Shown here: positions 17,851 through 25,592 of the stretch, piece by piece | How positions within the stretch are numbered: position 1 is the first letter of the stretch | Layout of the letters: each line of letters starts with the position of its first letter | Origin: Candidatus Eisenbergiella stercoravium | Lineage (GTDB): Bacteria; Bacillota; Clostridia; Lachnospirales; Lachnospiraceae | Length of the DNA stretch: 64,000 nucleotides | Direction of reading: 5' to 3' | Assembly (NCBI GenBank): GCA_019113175.1 | Contig: DXHY01000044.1 | Span: 18,015-82,014 of the forward strand | Notes under the pieces: model-generated | Databases searched by the model: none | What the model saw: only the letters and a program-made list of their open reading frames with translations | Told to the model about the DNA's origin: nothing | Translations under genes and position numbers: made by a program

Positions 17851-17876
17851 ATCTGCAAGAAAATCATACTCATTAT

Positions 17877-18014
17877 ATGGTAGCAGACCGGAAGGAAGCT
17901 GTTCTGAAAGGAGCGGCTCCTTTTTTATTTATTTTGAATTTAATTCAGATCGGAATATTCATTGTAACCCTGATCAGTCTCATGCGTGAGATTCTCGGGG
18001 ATAGAAAGAAATAG
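17877..18014 (+). CDS. Putative holin-like type I toxin, locus A
   Basis: A 45-residue hydrophobic peptide: a short charged start (MVADRKEAVLKGAAP), one membrane helix (LNLIQIGIFIVTLISLMREI) and a basic GDRKK end. This is the layout of the holin-like toxins found with antisense RNA in Firmicutes. The final codons (AGA AAG AAA TAG) and the downstream hairpin match those of locus B at 23270. The ribosome site before ATG 17877 is poor, which is common for tightly controlled type I toxins, although a shorter form beginning in the hydrophobic part cannot be excluded. The 3' end is overlapped by a divergently encoded RNA. Confidence 0.6.
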   Translation: MVADRKEAVLKGAAPFLFILNLIQIGIFIVTLISLMREILGDRKK

Positions 18015-18109
18015 CCGCCACTACCTGCAATAGTGACGGCTGGCCTTTAAAAGGTTGATGTTACAATATTGACAGGGGAGGCCGTATGTCTCTGGCTTTC
18101 CCTTTTTCT
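18004..18109 (-). ncRNA. Antisense RNA antitoxin of locus A
   Basis: On the minus strand a promoter with TTGCAT (18144-18139) and TACAGT (18121-18116), spacing 17, would start an RNA near 18109. It runs through a region closely similar to the locus B RNA (GAAAAAGGGAAAGCCAGAGA, then GGCCAGCCGTCACT) and ends at a GCCGTCACTA/TAGTGGCGGC hairpin with TATTTCTTTC. It overlaps the 3' end of the toxin message, as RatA does for txpA in Bacillus. Confidence 0.65.
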
Positions 18110-18178
18110 ACGATTACTGTACCACATTCTGAAGGCTGATGCAAGACAGTGACCATGAATTCCGGGAAGAGAAGCCGG

Positions 18179-18324
18179 GTTACTGTTCACTGGCAAGCCA
18201 GCGAACAGTAACGGAGCCCGTCATTCCAGATCGCCTGTGGCGATGGACGGGCCGGATTCAGGCCGTAACACTTTCCTTACGTGCCGGTCAGCAAGTGACC
18301 GGCACTGTCCTGAACAGTAACGGA
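18179..18324. repeat. Cluster of three perfect hairpins
   Basis: GTTACTGTTC/GAACAGTAAC (18179-18212), a nested GCCCGTC...ATCGCC-tgt-GGCGAT...GACGGGC (18216-18252) and GTGCCGGTCA-gcaag-TGACCGGCAC (18281-18305). GAACAGTAACGGA appears twice, at 18203 and 18312. No gene or T run is present. This is part of a 485-base gene-free region that also holds the antitoxin RNA and the DUF89 module. Confidence 0.7.
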
Positions 18325-18381
18325 CTCCGAACACCGGCTTGCGCCCTACGTTTCCATGGTGTAAGATAGAATATATTTAAA

Positions 18382-18498
18382 ATGCCGCCAGTGGCGGCGG
18401 AAAAGAGGCCGGCACGAACCACAGGTTCGTGCCAAAGAACGGCTGACGCCGTTCTTTTATGATTAAAATGCCGCCAGTGGCGGCAGAAATGAGGTAAT
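18382..18498 (+). repeat. Hairpin-ribosome-site module upstream of the DUF89 gene
   Basis: GCCGCC-agt-GGCGGC, GGCACGAACC/GGTTCGTGCC, AAAGAACGG/CCGTTCTTT and a second GCCGCC-agt-GGCGGC stand in the same order as before galE. Here the second module reads ATGAGG in place of AAAAGGAGG, and GAGG still serves as ribosome site. The mini-frame starting in the last hairpin (MPPVAAEMR) stops just before the gene start. Confidence 0.8.
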
Positions 18499-18499
18499 T

Positions 18500-19393
18500 A
18501 TGGAATTATGCGCATCCTGTATCCGCTGTGTGATGGACAGGCAGGAGGAACGGGTAAGAGGAGTTGGAACACAAAGGCAGCAGAGTGACTATCTGCGCGG
18601 CGTGGCCGGAGTGATTTCGCAGGCTGCCCCGACGGATTCAGCCCCTGTGCTGGTGGACCGGATCAACCGGGTATATGAGGATATTTTCGGACCGGCGGAG
18701 GACTATAAGAAGATTAAGACTGAATTTAACGGACTGATGCTTTCGCTGGTACCGGATTTGAAGAAGAAAATAGAAGCAAAGGAAGAGGCTGAACGTCTGC
18801 ATGCGGCCATGCTGTACGCAAGGGCGGCCAATTACATCGATTTCGGAATGGCGGGCACGGTGGAGAAGGAGACATTGCTTTCGCTTCTGGACCGGGCGGC
18901 CAGTGAACAGCTGGATGAGAAAACGTGGGAAGCCTTTCTTTCCGATCTGGAGAAGGCCCGCAGCCTGGTCTATGTGACGGACAACTGCGGCGAGGTGGTC
19001 TGTGACCGGCTGGTGATCGAAGAGCTTTCCCGCCGGTTCCCCTCCCTCTCCGTCACGGTTCTGGTGCGCGGACAGGACGCGCTTAACGATGCCACCAGAG
19101 AGGACGCCGCGCAGGTTGGGCTGGACAGCGTTGCGTGCATTGCGGATAACGGCTGCGGCGTGGCGGGAACGCCTCTGGAGTACGTGGGAGAGGATGCGAG
19201 AAGACTGCTGGAAGGGGCGGATCTGATCCTTTCCAAGGGACAGGGAAATTTTGAGACCATGCACGGATGCGGCCTGAACGTTTACTATTCTTTTCTCTGT
19301 AAATGCGACTGGTTCCAGAAGCGTTTCGGCATGGAAAAGAACAGAGGCGTATTCATAACGGAAAAAGATGCCGCCGTGGTGGAGGCAGGATAA
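18500..19393 (+). CDS. DUF89/ARMT1-like damage-control phosphatase
   Basis: This 297-residue protein has the DUF89 signature: an N-terminal CASCIRC Cys cluster, VTDNCGEVVCDRLV with the metal-binding Asp and Asn, a NDATREDA block and SKGQGNFE near the C-terminus. Members studied in other organisms are metal-dependent phosphatases that remove damaged or over-phosphorylated sugar phosphates and cofactor intermediates. The exact substrate here is not evident. ATG 18500 follows GAGGTAATT. It is between a hairpin module and dnaE, from which another long hairpin array separates it, so the two may be transcribed together. Confidence 0.87.
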   Translation: MELCASCIRCVMDRQEERVRGVGTQRQQSDYLRGVAGVISQAAPTDSAPVLVDRINRVYEDIFGPAEDYKKIKTEFNGLMLSLVPDLKKKIEAKEEAERLHAAMLYARAANYIDFGMAGTVEKETLLSLLDRAASEQLDEKTWEAFLSDLEKARSLVYVTDNCGEVVCDRLVIEELSRRFPSLSVTVLVRGQDALNDATREDAAQVGLDSVACIADNGCGVAGTPLEYVGEDARRLLEGADLILSKGQGNFETMHGCGLNVYYSFLCKCDWFQKRFGMEKNRGVFITEKDAAVVEAG

Positions 19394-19395
19394 AA

Positions 19396-19648
19396 GGCGA
19401 ATTGGCCTTCCGGCCAATTCCGCATCAATACATGTCGCCTGGTTAGGCGACAGACAAAGAGGAAGAGGCGGAGAAAACCGTTGGTTTTCTCCTGGAAATT
19501 GGCCTTGTGGCCAATTTCTTCTGAAACATATGCCGCCTTTCGGCGACGGCGGAGAAAACCTTTGGTTTTCTCCTGGAATTGGCCTTCCGGCCAATTCCGC
19601 ATAAATATATGTCGCCTAGTCAGGCGACAGACAAAGAAGAAGAGGTAG
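19396..19648 (+). repeat. Long hairpin array between the DUF89 gene and dnaE
   Basis: About eight hairpins alternate: AATTGGCC/GGCCAATT (three times), TGTCGCC/GGCGACA (twice), GGAGAAAACC/GGTTTTCTCC (twice) and a GCCGCC/GGCGAC stem. The unit GGAGAAAACC-hairpin plus AATTGGCC-hairpin plus ATGTCGCC-hairpin is duplicated. The last TGTCGCC hairpin is followed by AAGAAGAAGAGGTAGAC, the dnaE ribosome site. No T run follows any stem. Confidence 0.85.
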
Positions 19649-19650
19649 AC

Positions 19651-22600
19651 ATGGCATTTGCACATCTTCATGTTCATACGGAGTACAGTCTTCTGGACGG
19701 CTCCAACAAAATAAAGGAATATGTCCGCCGGGTGAAGGAGCTTGGAATGGACAGCGCCGCCATCACCGATCACGGGGTGATGTACGGCGTTATTGATTTT
19801 TACCGGGCGGCGAAGGAAGCGGGAATCAAGCCCATCATCGGGTGCGAGGTGTACGTGGCGCCGGGGTCTCGGTTTGACAGAGAGACAGGCGGCGGGGATG
19901 ACCGGTATTATCATCTGGTTCTGCTGGCGGAAAACAACACGGGATATGCCAATCTGATGAAAATCGTCAGCCGCGGTTTCACGGAGGGCTTTTACTATAA
20001 GCCCCGTGTGGATATGGAGCTTCTGAATCAGTACCATGAGGGAATCATCGCCCTTTCCGCCTGCCTGGCGGGAGAGGTGGCGCGGAACATCCAGAAGGGT
20101 CTGGTGGACGAGGCGAAAAAGGCGGCGCTGAAATACCAGGAATGCTTCGGAAAGGGGAATTTTTTCCTGGAGCTGCAGGACCATGGGATTCCGGCACAGC
20201 GGCTGGTGAATACCACCCTGCTTTCCATGAGTAAGGAGCTGGACATTCCGCTGGTGGTCACCAACGACGTGCATTACACGTATCCGGAGGATGAAAAGCC
20301 CCATGATATCCTGCTGTGCATCCAGACCGCGAAGAAGCTTTCCGATGAGGACCGGATGCGCTATGAAGGCGGCCAGTATTATGTGAAGAGCGAGGAGGAG
20401 ATGAAAGGTCTCTTTCCCTATGCCTGGGAGGCGGTGGAGAACACGCAGGCCATCGCGGACCGGTGCAACGTGGAGATCGAGTTCGGCGTGACGAAGCTGC
20501 CGCATTTCGAAGTGCCGGAAGGGTACACTTCGGAAACCTATCTGTACCATCTGTGTGAGGACGGTCTGGCGGAGCGTTATCCCGATGACGACGGCACCCT
20601 GCAGAAGCGTCTGGACTATGAGCTTTCCGTCATCAAACAGATGGGATATGTGGATTACTTCCTGATCGTATGGGATTTCATCAATTATGCCAGAAGAAAC
20701 GGAATCGCGGTGGGACCGGGGCGCGGTTCGGCAGCGGGAAGCATCGTGTCCTACTGTCTGAAGATCACCAACATCGATCCCATCCGCTACAATCTGCTGT
20801 TTGAGCGTTTCCTGAACCCGGAGCGCGTATCCATGCCGGATATTGATATCGACTTCTGCTTTGAAAGGAGGCAGGAGGTCATCGATTATGTGGGAAGAAA
20901 ATACGGGCAGGAAAAGGTGGTGCAGATCGTCACCTTCGGTACCATGGCGGCGAAAGGCGTGATCCGCGACGTGGGCCGGGTGATGGATCTTCCCTACGCC
21001 TATGTGGACGGAATCGCAAAAATGATTCCCAACGAGCTGAACATCACCATCGACCGGGCGCTTCAGATCAATCCGGAGCTGAGAAAGCTGTACGAGACGG
21101 ACAGCCAGGTGAAGGAACTGATCGACATGAGCAAACGTCTGGAGGGACTGCCCAGGCATACCTCCATGCATGCGGCCGGTGTGGTGATCTGTCCGGAGAG
21201 CGCGGACAATTATGTGCCCCTTTCCAGAGGAAGCGACGGAAGCATCACCACCCAGTTCACCATGACCACCCTGGAGGAGCTGGGCCTTCTGAAAATGGAC
21301 TTCCTCGGCCTGCGCACCCTGACTGTGATTCAGAACGCTGCGGAGATGGTGAAGAAGGATAAGGGCATCGAGCTGGACATGGATCACATCGATTTTAACG
21401 ATAAGGCGGTTCTGGACTCCCTTGGAACGGGGCGGACGGACGGCGTGTTCCAGCTGGAAAGCGGAGGCATGAAAAACTTCATGAAGGAGTTAAAGCCTCA
21501 GAACCTGGAGGATATCATCGCCGGAATTTCCCTTTACCGTCCCGGCCCGATGGACTTCATTCCCAAGTATATCCGGGGGAAAAATAATTCGGCCAGCATC
21601 ACCTATCTCTGCCCGCAGCTGGAGCACATTTTGGAGCCCACCTACGGCTGTATCGTCTATCAGGAGCAGGTCATGCAGATCGTGCGGGATCTGGGCGGCT
21701 ATACCATGGGAAGAAGTGATCTGGTGCGCCGTGCCATGAGTAAGAAGAAGCAGTCCGTGATGGAAAAGGAGAGGAACAATTTCATTTACGGAAATGAAGA
21801 GGAGGGCGTTCCGGGCTGTGTGAAAAACGGAATCTCCGCGGAGGTGGCGGGAGAAATCTATGACGAGATGATGGATTTTGCCAAATACGCCTTCAATAAG
21901 TCCCATGCTGCCTGTTACGCGGTGGTGGCCTATCAGACCGCCTGGCTGAAGTATTACTATCCGGTGGAGTTCATGGCGGCGCTCATGACCTCCGTGATCG
22001 ATAACCCCAAAAAGGTATCGGAGTATATCCTCACCTGCCGGAATATGAGAATCAAAATCCTCCCGCCTGATGTGAATGAGGGAGAGATCGGCTTTTCCGT
22101 ATCAGGAGGCTCCATCCGCTATGCCCTGACCGCCATCAAGGGAATCGGCAGGCCCGTGATTGAGCAGCTTCTTCGGGAGAGAAAAGAGAGGGGAGTTTTC
22201 ACCAGCCTGCAGGATTTCATCACCCGCATGATGGATACGGAAGTGAATAAACGGACGGTGGAGAATTTCATCAAGGCCGGAGCCTTCGACGGGCTGGGCG
22301 GAACGAGAAAGCAGTTTATGGGCGTTTTTGCCCAGATGATGGATGCGGGCATACAGAACAAGAAGAACAATCTCGCGGGACAGATGAGCCTGTTTGATCT
22401 GGTCAGCGAGGAAGAAAAGAGCGAATACGAGATACGTCTTCCCGATGTGGGAGAATATCCAAAAGAGATCCTGCTGGGCTTTGAAAAGGAGGTTCTCGGC
22501 ATTTATGTCAGCGGCCATCCTCTGGAGGAATATGCGCAGACCTGGAAGAAGCACATCACCCGGACTACCGCCGATTTTGTCCTGGATGAAGAAACCGGGG

Positions 22601-23100
22601 AGATAAACGCGAAGGATCAGGAGCGTGTGGTCATCGGCGGCCTGATCACGGAAAAGAAGATCAAATACACCAGAAAGGATCAGGTGATGGCATTCCTCAC
22701 CCTGGAGGATCTGGTGGGAAGCGTGGAAGTGGTGGTTTTCCCGCGGGTTTATGAGCAGGAGAGCGGCAAGCTGACGGAAGAGTCGAAGGTATTCATCCGC
22801 GGACGTGTGGATGCCGCGGAGGACCGGGACGGAAAGGTGATCTGTGAGTCCGTCCAGGCATTTGATGAGGTGCGCCGCACCCTCTGGATCAAATTTCCGA
22901 CAAAGGCTGCCTACGAGGAAGCGGAGCAGACGCTTTTTGACGCGCTCTCCGCTTCGGACGGAAACGACGGCGTGGTGATCTATGTGGAGAATCCCCGTGC
23001 GAAGAAGAATCTGCCGCCCAACCGCAACGTGAAAGCGGATAAGGAGCTGGTGGAAAAACTTTCCGGCATGTACGGAGAGGAGAATGTGAAAGTGGTCTGA
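19651..23100 (+). CDS. dnaE: DNA polymerase III subunit alpha
   Basis: This is the replicative-type DnaE polymerase, 1149 residues. The N-terminal PHP domain begins AHLHVHTEYSLLDG with ITDHG shortly after. The palm carries PDIDIDF at about residues 395-401 with catalytic acidic residues, and GPGRGSAAGS precedes it. A helix-hairpin-helix region and a C-terminal OB fold (VVIGGLITEKKIKYTRKDQ) complete the chain. Clostridia usually have PolC as main replicase and DnaE as a primer-extending partner. ATG 19651 follows GAGGTAGAC; an in-frame ATG at 19579 would read through part of the hairpin array and is not favoured. Confidence 0.96.
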   Translation: MAFAHLHVHTEYSLLDGSNKIKEYVRRVKELGMDSAAITDHGVMYGVIDFYRAAKEAGIKPIIGCEVYVAPGSRFDRETGGGDDRYYHLVLLAENNTGYANLMKIVSRGFTEGFYYKPRVDMELLNQYHEGIIALSACLAGEVARNIQKGLVDEAKKAALKYQECFGKGNFFLELQDHGIPAQRLVNTTLLSMSKELDIPLVVTNDVHYTYPEDEKPHDILLCIQTAKKLSDEDRMRYEGGQYYVKSEEEMKGLFPYAWEAVENTQAIADRCNVEIEFGVTKLPHFEVPEGYTSETYLYHLCEDGLAERYPDDDGTLQKRLDYELSVIKQMGYVDYFLIVWDFINYARRNGIAVGPGRGSAAGSIVSYCLKITNIDPIRYNLLFERFLNPERVSMPDIDIDFCFERRQEVIDYVGRKYGQEKVVQIVTFGTMAAKGVIRDVGRVMDLPYAYVDGIAKMIPNELNITIDRALQINPELRKLYETDSQVKELIDMSKRLEGLPRHTSMHAAGVVICPESADNYVPLSRGSDGSITTQFTMTTLEELGLLKMDFLGLRTLTVIQNAAEMVKKDKGIELDMDHIDFNDKAVLDSLGTGRTDGVFQLESGGMKNFMKELKPQNLEDIIAGISLYRPGPMDFIPKYIRGKNNSASITYLCPQLEHILEPTYGCIVYQEQVMQIVRDLGGYTMGRSDLVRRAMSKKKQSVMEKERNNFIYGNEEEGVPGCVKNGISAEVAGEIYDEMMDFAKYAFNKSHAACYAVVAYQTAWLKYYYPVEFMAALMTSVIDNPKKVSEYILTCRNMRIKILPPDVNEGEIGFSVSGGSIRYALTAIKGIGRPVIEQLLRERKERGVFTSLQDFITRMMDTEVNKRTVENFIKAGAFDGLGGTRKQFMGVFAQMMDAGIQNKKNNLAGQMSLFDLVSEEEKSEYEIRLPDVGEYPKEILLGFEKEVLGIYVSGHPLEEYAQTWKKHITRTTADFVLDEETGEINAKDQERVVIGGLITEKKIKYTRKDQVMAFLTLEDLVGSVEVVVFPRVYEQESGKLTEESKVFIRGRVDAAEDRDGKVICESVQAFDEVRRTLWIKFPTKAAYEEAEQTLFDALSASDGNDGVVIYVENPRAKKNLPPNRNVKADKELVEKLSGMYGEENVKVV

Positions 23101-23139
23101 GAAAACGGTATTTTTTAAAATGATTTCCAGGCGAAGACC

Positions 23140-23168
23140 TTGCTTCCTGTTTTTCAATATAGTATAAT
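23140..23168 (+). promoter_or_regulatory. Promoter of the locus B antisense RNA
   Basis: TTGCTT (23140-23145) and TATAAT (23163-23168) are 17 bases apart, just after dnaE. Confidence 0.7.
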
Positions 23169-23174
23169 AGATAT

Positions 23175-23280
23175 AGAAAAAGGGAAAGCCAGAGACATAT
23201 GGCCTACCCCGTATAGTTTAAAGACTTACCTCAGATGAGGCCAGCCGTCACTAGTGCGAGTAGTGGCGGCTATTTCTTTC
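23175..23280 (+). ncRNA. Antisense RNA antitoxin of locus B
   Basis: An RNA of about 106 bases starting after the promoter at 23140 shares GAAAAAGGGAAAGCCAGAGA and GGCCAGCCGTCACT with the locus A RNA. It ends at GCCGTCACTA (23244-23253) pairing with TAGTGGCGGC (23261-23270), followed by TATTTCTTTC. Its last bases overlap the end of the toxin gene on the other strand, so it can pair with the toxin message 3' region. Confidence 0.7.
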
Positions 23281-23359
23281 CATCGAAGATCGTATAACAC
23301 AATCCCACGATAGTGGCAATGAGTATACAAAACTGAAATAAGTCAGCATATGTAACCAT
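23270..23359 (-). CDS. Putative holin-like type I toxin, locus B
   Basis: A 29-residue peptide starts MVTYADLFQF, has one hydrophobic helix (CILIATIVGLCYTIF) and ends DGKK. This is the typical size and pattern of Firmicutes holin-like toxins that damage the membrane when freed from their antisense RNA. ATG (23359 on the minus strand) follows GGGAGG with eight bases between, a strong ribosome site. Its own promoter lies 105 bases upstream, and a GGAGGG/CCCTCC hairpin in the leader might hide the ribosome site. It is inverted relative to locus A, with the DUF89 and dnaE genes between them. Confidence 0.75.
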   Translation of the reverse strand: MVTYADLFQFCILIATIVGLCYTIFDGKK

Positions 23360-23463
23360 TAGCCATCCTCCCTTTCTCTTTCGATTCCGGAGGGACAACC
23401 CCTCCGTTCAGTAGACAACGAAGGGCAGGCCGCCTGTTATGTCCTCTGGTTTCCCATGCATTT

Positions 23464-23492
23464 AATATAACATATATAAAACGTTTTATCAA
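23464..23492 (-). promoter_or_regulatory. Promoter of toxin B
   Basis: On the minus strand TTGATA (23492-23487) and TATATT (23469-23464) are 17 bases apart. The leader of about 95 bases contains GGGAAACCAGAGGACATA, resembling the start of the antitoxin RNA (GGGAAAGCCAGAGACATA), and a GGAGGG/CCCTCC hairpin. Confidence 0.7.
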
Positions 23493-23580
23493 ATTGTTTT
23501 AAATTTAATTTCATTGAATTTCAAATTCAAAATTAAGAAGGCGTATCCCGCAAATTGATGATGTACCGGAACAAAAGATT

Positions 23581-23634
23581 CAGGCTCCCTTCCAGGCAGT
23601 CAGGCCAAAAGCCTGCTGACCGGAAGGGAGCCTG
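23581..23634 (-). terminator. Large terminator hairpin of the ABC exporter operon
   Basis: CAGGCTCCCTTCC pairs with GGAAGGGAGCCTG, with an inner CAGTCAGGC/GCCTGCTG stem. On the minus strand it is followed by AATCTTTTGTT. Confidence 0.75.
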
Positions 23635-23672
23635 TGAAGTTTTTGTTAAAACCGGGCGATCGGAAAAGCCGT

Positions 23673-25592
23673 TTAATCCAGTTCCAGCGCACCGGTATAC
23701 AGCTGATAATAAGTACCCTTGAGCTTGATCAGATCCTCATGGGTGCCGCGCTCGATGATCCGGCCATGGTCGAGAACCATGATGGCGTCGGCGTTCTGAA
23801 CGGTGGACAGACGATGCGCGATGACAAAGGTGGTGCGTCCGTGCATCAGTGCATCCATACCGCGCTGAACGATTGCTTCCGTATGGGTATCGATGGAGCT
23901 GGTCGCTTCATCCAGAATCATAACGGGCGGATCCGCAACGGCGGCACGCGCAATGGCGAGCAGCTGCCTCTGCCCCTGGCTCAGGTTCGCTCCGTTACCG
24001 GTCAGCATGGTGTCGTAGCCATCCGGCAGACGGCGGATGAAATCGTCCGCACCGGCCAGTCTTGCAGCGCCGATACAGTCTGCGTCAGGAGCATCCAGAT
24101 TGCCGTACCGGATGTTTTCCATAACGGTTCCGGTGAACAGATTGGTGTCCTGCAGCACGATGCCAAGGCTTCGGCGCAGGTCGGCTTTTTTGATCTTGTT
24201 GATGTTGATGCCGTCGTAACGGATCTTTCCATCAGCAATGTCATAGAAGCGGTTGATCAGGTTGGTAATGGTCGTTTTGCCCGCGCCGGTGGATCCCACG
24301 AATGCAACCTTCTGACCCGGCTTGGCGTAGAGGGAAATATCGTGAAGCACGATCTTTTCCGGTACATAGCCGAAGTCCACGTCGAAGAAGCGGACATCAC
24401 CCTGCAGGCGGGTATAGGTAACGGTTCCATCGTGATGCGGGTGCTTCCATGCCCAGATATTGGTTCTCTCTGTGCATTCCTCCAGAGTGCCGTCTGCTTT
24501 TTCCTTCGCATTGACCAGCGTGACGTATCCGTCGTCGGTTTCCGGCTCTTCATCCAGCAGTGCGAAAATACGGTGCGCGCCGGCGAGACCCATAACCACC
24601 ATGTTGACCTGGTTGGAAACCTGGCCGATGGCACCTGCAAACTGCTTGGTCATGTTCAGGAAGGGAACCACGATGCTGATGCTGAGTGCCAGGCCGGAAA
24701 TGCTGACATTGGGAGCTCCTGCCAGCAGCAGGCTGCCGCCGACTAGAGCCACGATTACGTAAATGACGTTTCCGATGTTGCCGAGCAGAGGCATCAGAAT
24801 GTTGGCATATCGGTTTGCCTTTTCGGAATTCTCAAACAGTTCATCATTTACCTTATCAAAATCAGCCTTGGCGCCTTCCTCATGGCAGAAAACCTTGATG
24901 ACCTTCTGACCGTTCATCATCTCCTCTACAAAGCCTTCCGTGCGGGCGATGGAAATCTGCTGCTGAAGGAAGTAGCGGGAGGAATGTCCGCTGACGTACC
25001 GGGTGACAAAGGTCATGATCACCACGCCGCAGATAACTACCAGCGCGAGCCAGAGGCTGTAATACAGCATGATGCAGAAAACGCTGATCAGGGTGACTGC
25101 GGAAATCATCAGCTGCGGGAGACTCTGGCTGATCATCTGACGCAGCGTATCAATATCATTGGTATAAAAGCTCATGATATCGCCGTGATTATGCGTATCA
25201 AAATAGCGGATGGGCAGATCCTGCATGTGATCGAACATCTTTTTACGGAGCTTTGCCAGCGTTCCCTGGGTGATGACAGCCATCAGCTGAGTATAAAGGA
25301 CGTTGGCAAGAAGGCTGATCGCATACAAAGTGACCAGAAGGGCCAGCAGAGTAAAAATGGTTCCGGAAGCAGAGGCCCAGTCTCCGCTTTCAAAGGTGTC
25401 CTCCACGACGGCAATGGCGTTCTGCATGAACACAGAAGGAATGGAGCTCACAACTGCATTGATGAGAATGCAGACCAGCGTGATCGGAAGAAGCACCGGA
25501 TAAAAGCTGAATACGGTGCGGATCAGGCGGGGAAGAACGCCCTTGGGCGCGCGTCTGCCGCGTGCGGTGGATTCGGTGGAATTATTTGCCAT
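23673..25592 (-). CDS. ABC exporter half-transporter, canonical NBD subunit
   Basis: This 639-residue protein has an N-terminal six-helix export domain and a C-terminal ATPase. GSTGAGKT is the Walker A motif, LSQGQ the signature, and VMILDEATSSID the Walker B with the catalytic Glu present. An extra segment of about 45 residues (roughly 350-395) lies between the two domains. It pairs with the next gene upstream, whose ATPase site is degenerate, so the two should form a heterodimeric multidrug or lipid exporter. The start ATG at 25592 lies inside the last codons of the upstream gene (11-base overlap) after GGAGGTGACAAGG, indicating coupled translation. Confidence 0.93.
   Translation of the reverse strand: MANNSTESTARGRRAPKGVLPRLIRTVFSFYPVLLPITLVCILINAVVSSIPSVFMQNAIAVVEDTFESGDWASASGTIFTLLALLVTLYAISLLANVLYTQLMAVITQGTLAKLRKKMFDHMQDLPIRYFDTHNHGDIMSFYTNDIDTLRQMISQSLPQLMISAVTLISVFCIMLYYSLWLALVVICGVVIMTFVTRYVSGHSSRYFLQQQISIARTEGFVEEMMNGQKVIKVFCHEEGAKADFDKVNDELFENSEKANRYANILMPLLGNIGNVIYVIVALVGGSLLLAGAPNVSISGLALSISIVVPFLNMTKQFAGAIGQVSNQVNMVVMGLAGAHRIFALLDEEPETDDGYVTLVNAKEKADGTLEECTERTNIWAWKHPHHDGTVTYTRLQGDVRFFDVDFGYVPEKIVLHDISLYAKPGQKVAFVGSTGAGKTTITNLINRFYDIADGKIRYDGININKIKKADLRRSLGIVLQDTNLFTGTVMENIRYGNLDAPDADCIGAARLAGADDFIRRLPDGYDTMLTGNGANLSQGQRQLLAIARAAVADPPVMILDEATSSIDTHTEAIVQRGMDALMHGRTTFVIAHRLSTVQNADAIMVLDHGRIIERGTHEDLIKLKGTYYQLYTGALELD

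Noticed and set aside
18086..18139. 17-codon frame (MSLAFPFSTITVPHSEG) with a GGGGAGG site
   Set aside because: It lies in the promoter and 5' part of the locus A antisense RNA on the opposite strand and is not conserved as peptide in locus B.
18179..18212. tRNA or tRNA-like structure in the hairpin cluster
   Set aside because: No T-loop GTTCGAAT or acceptor/CCA pattern could be found; the stems are separate.
19285..21387. 700-codon open frame on the minus strand opposite dnaE
   Set aside because: It lies antisense to a highly conserved gene, has no ribosome site and shows low-complexity His/Leu/Arg composition typical of a shadow frame.
23634..24746. 370-codon plus-strand frame opposite the ABC exporter gene
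   Set aside because: Antisense to a clear Walker-motif protein, without start signals; caused by codon bias.
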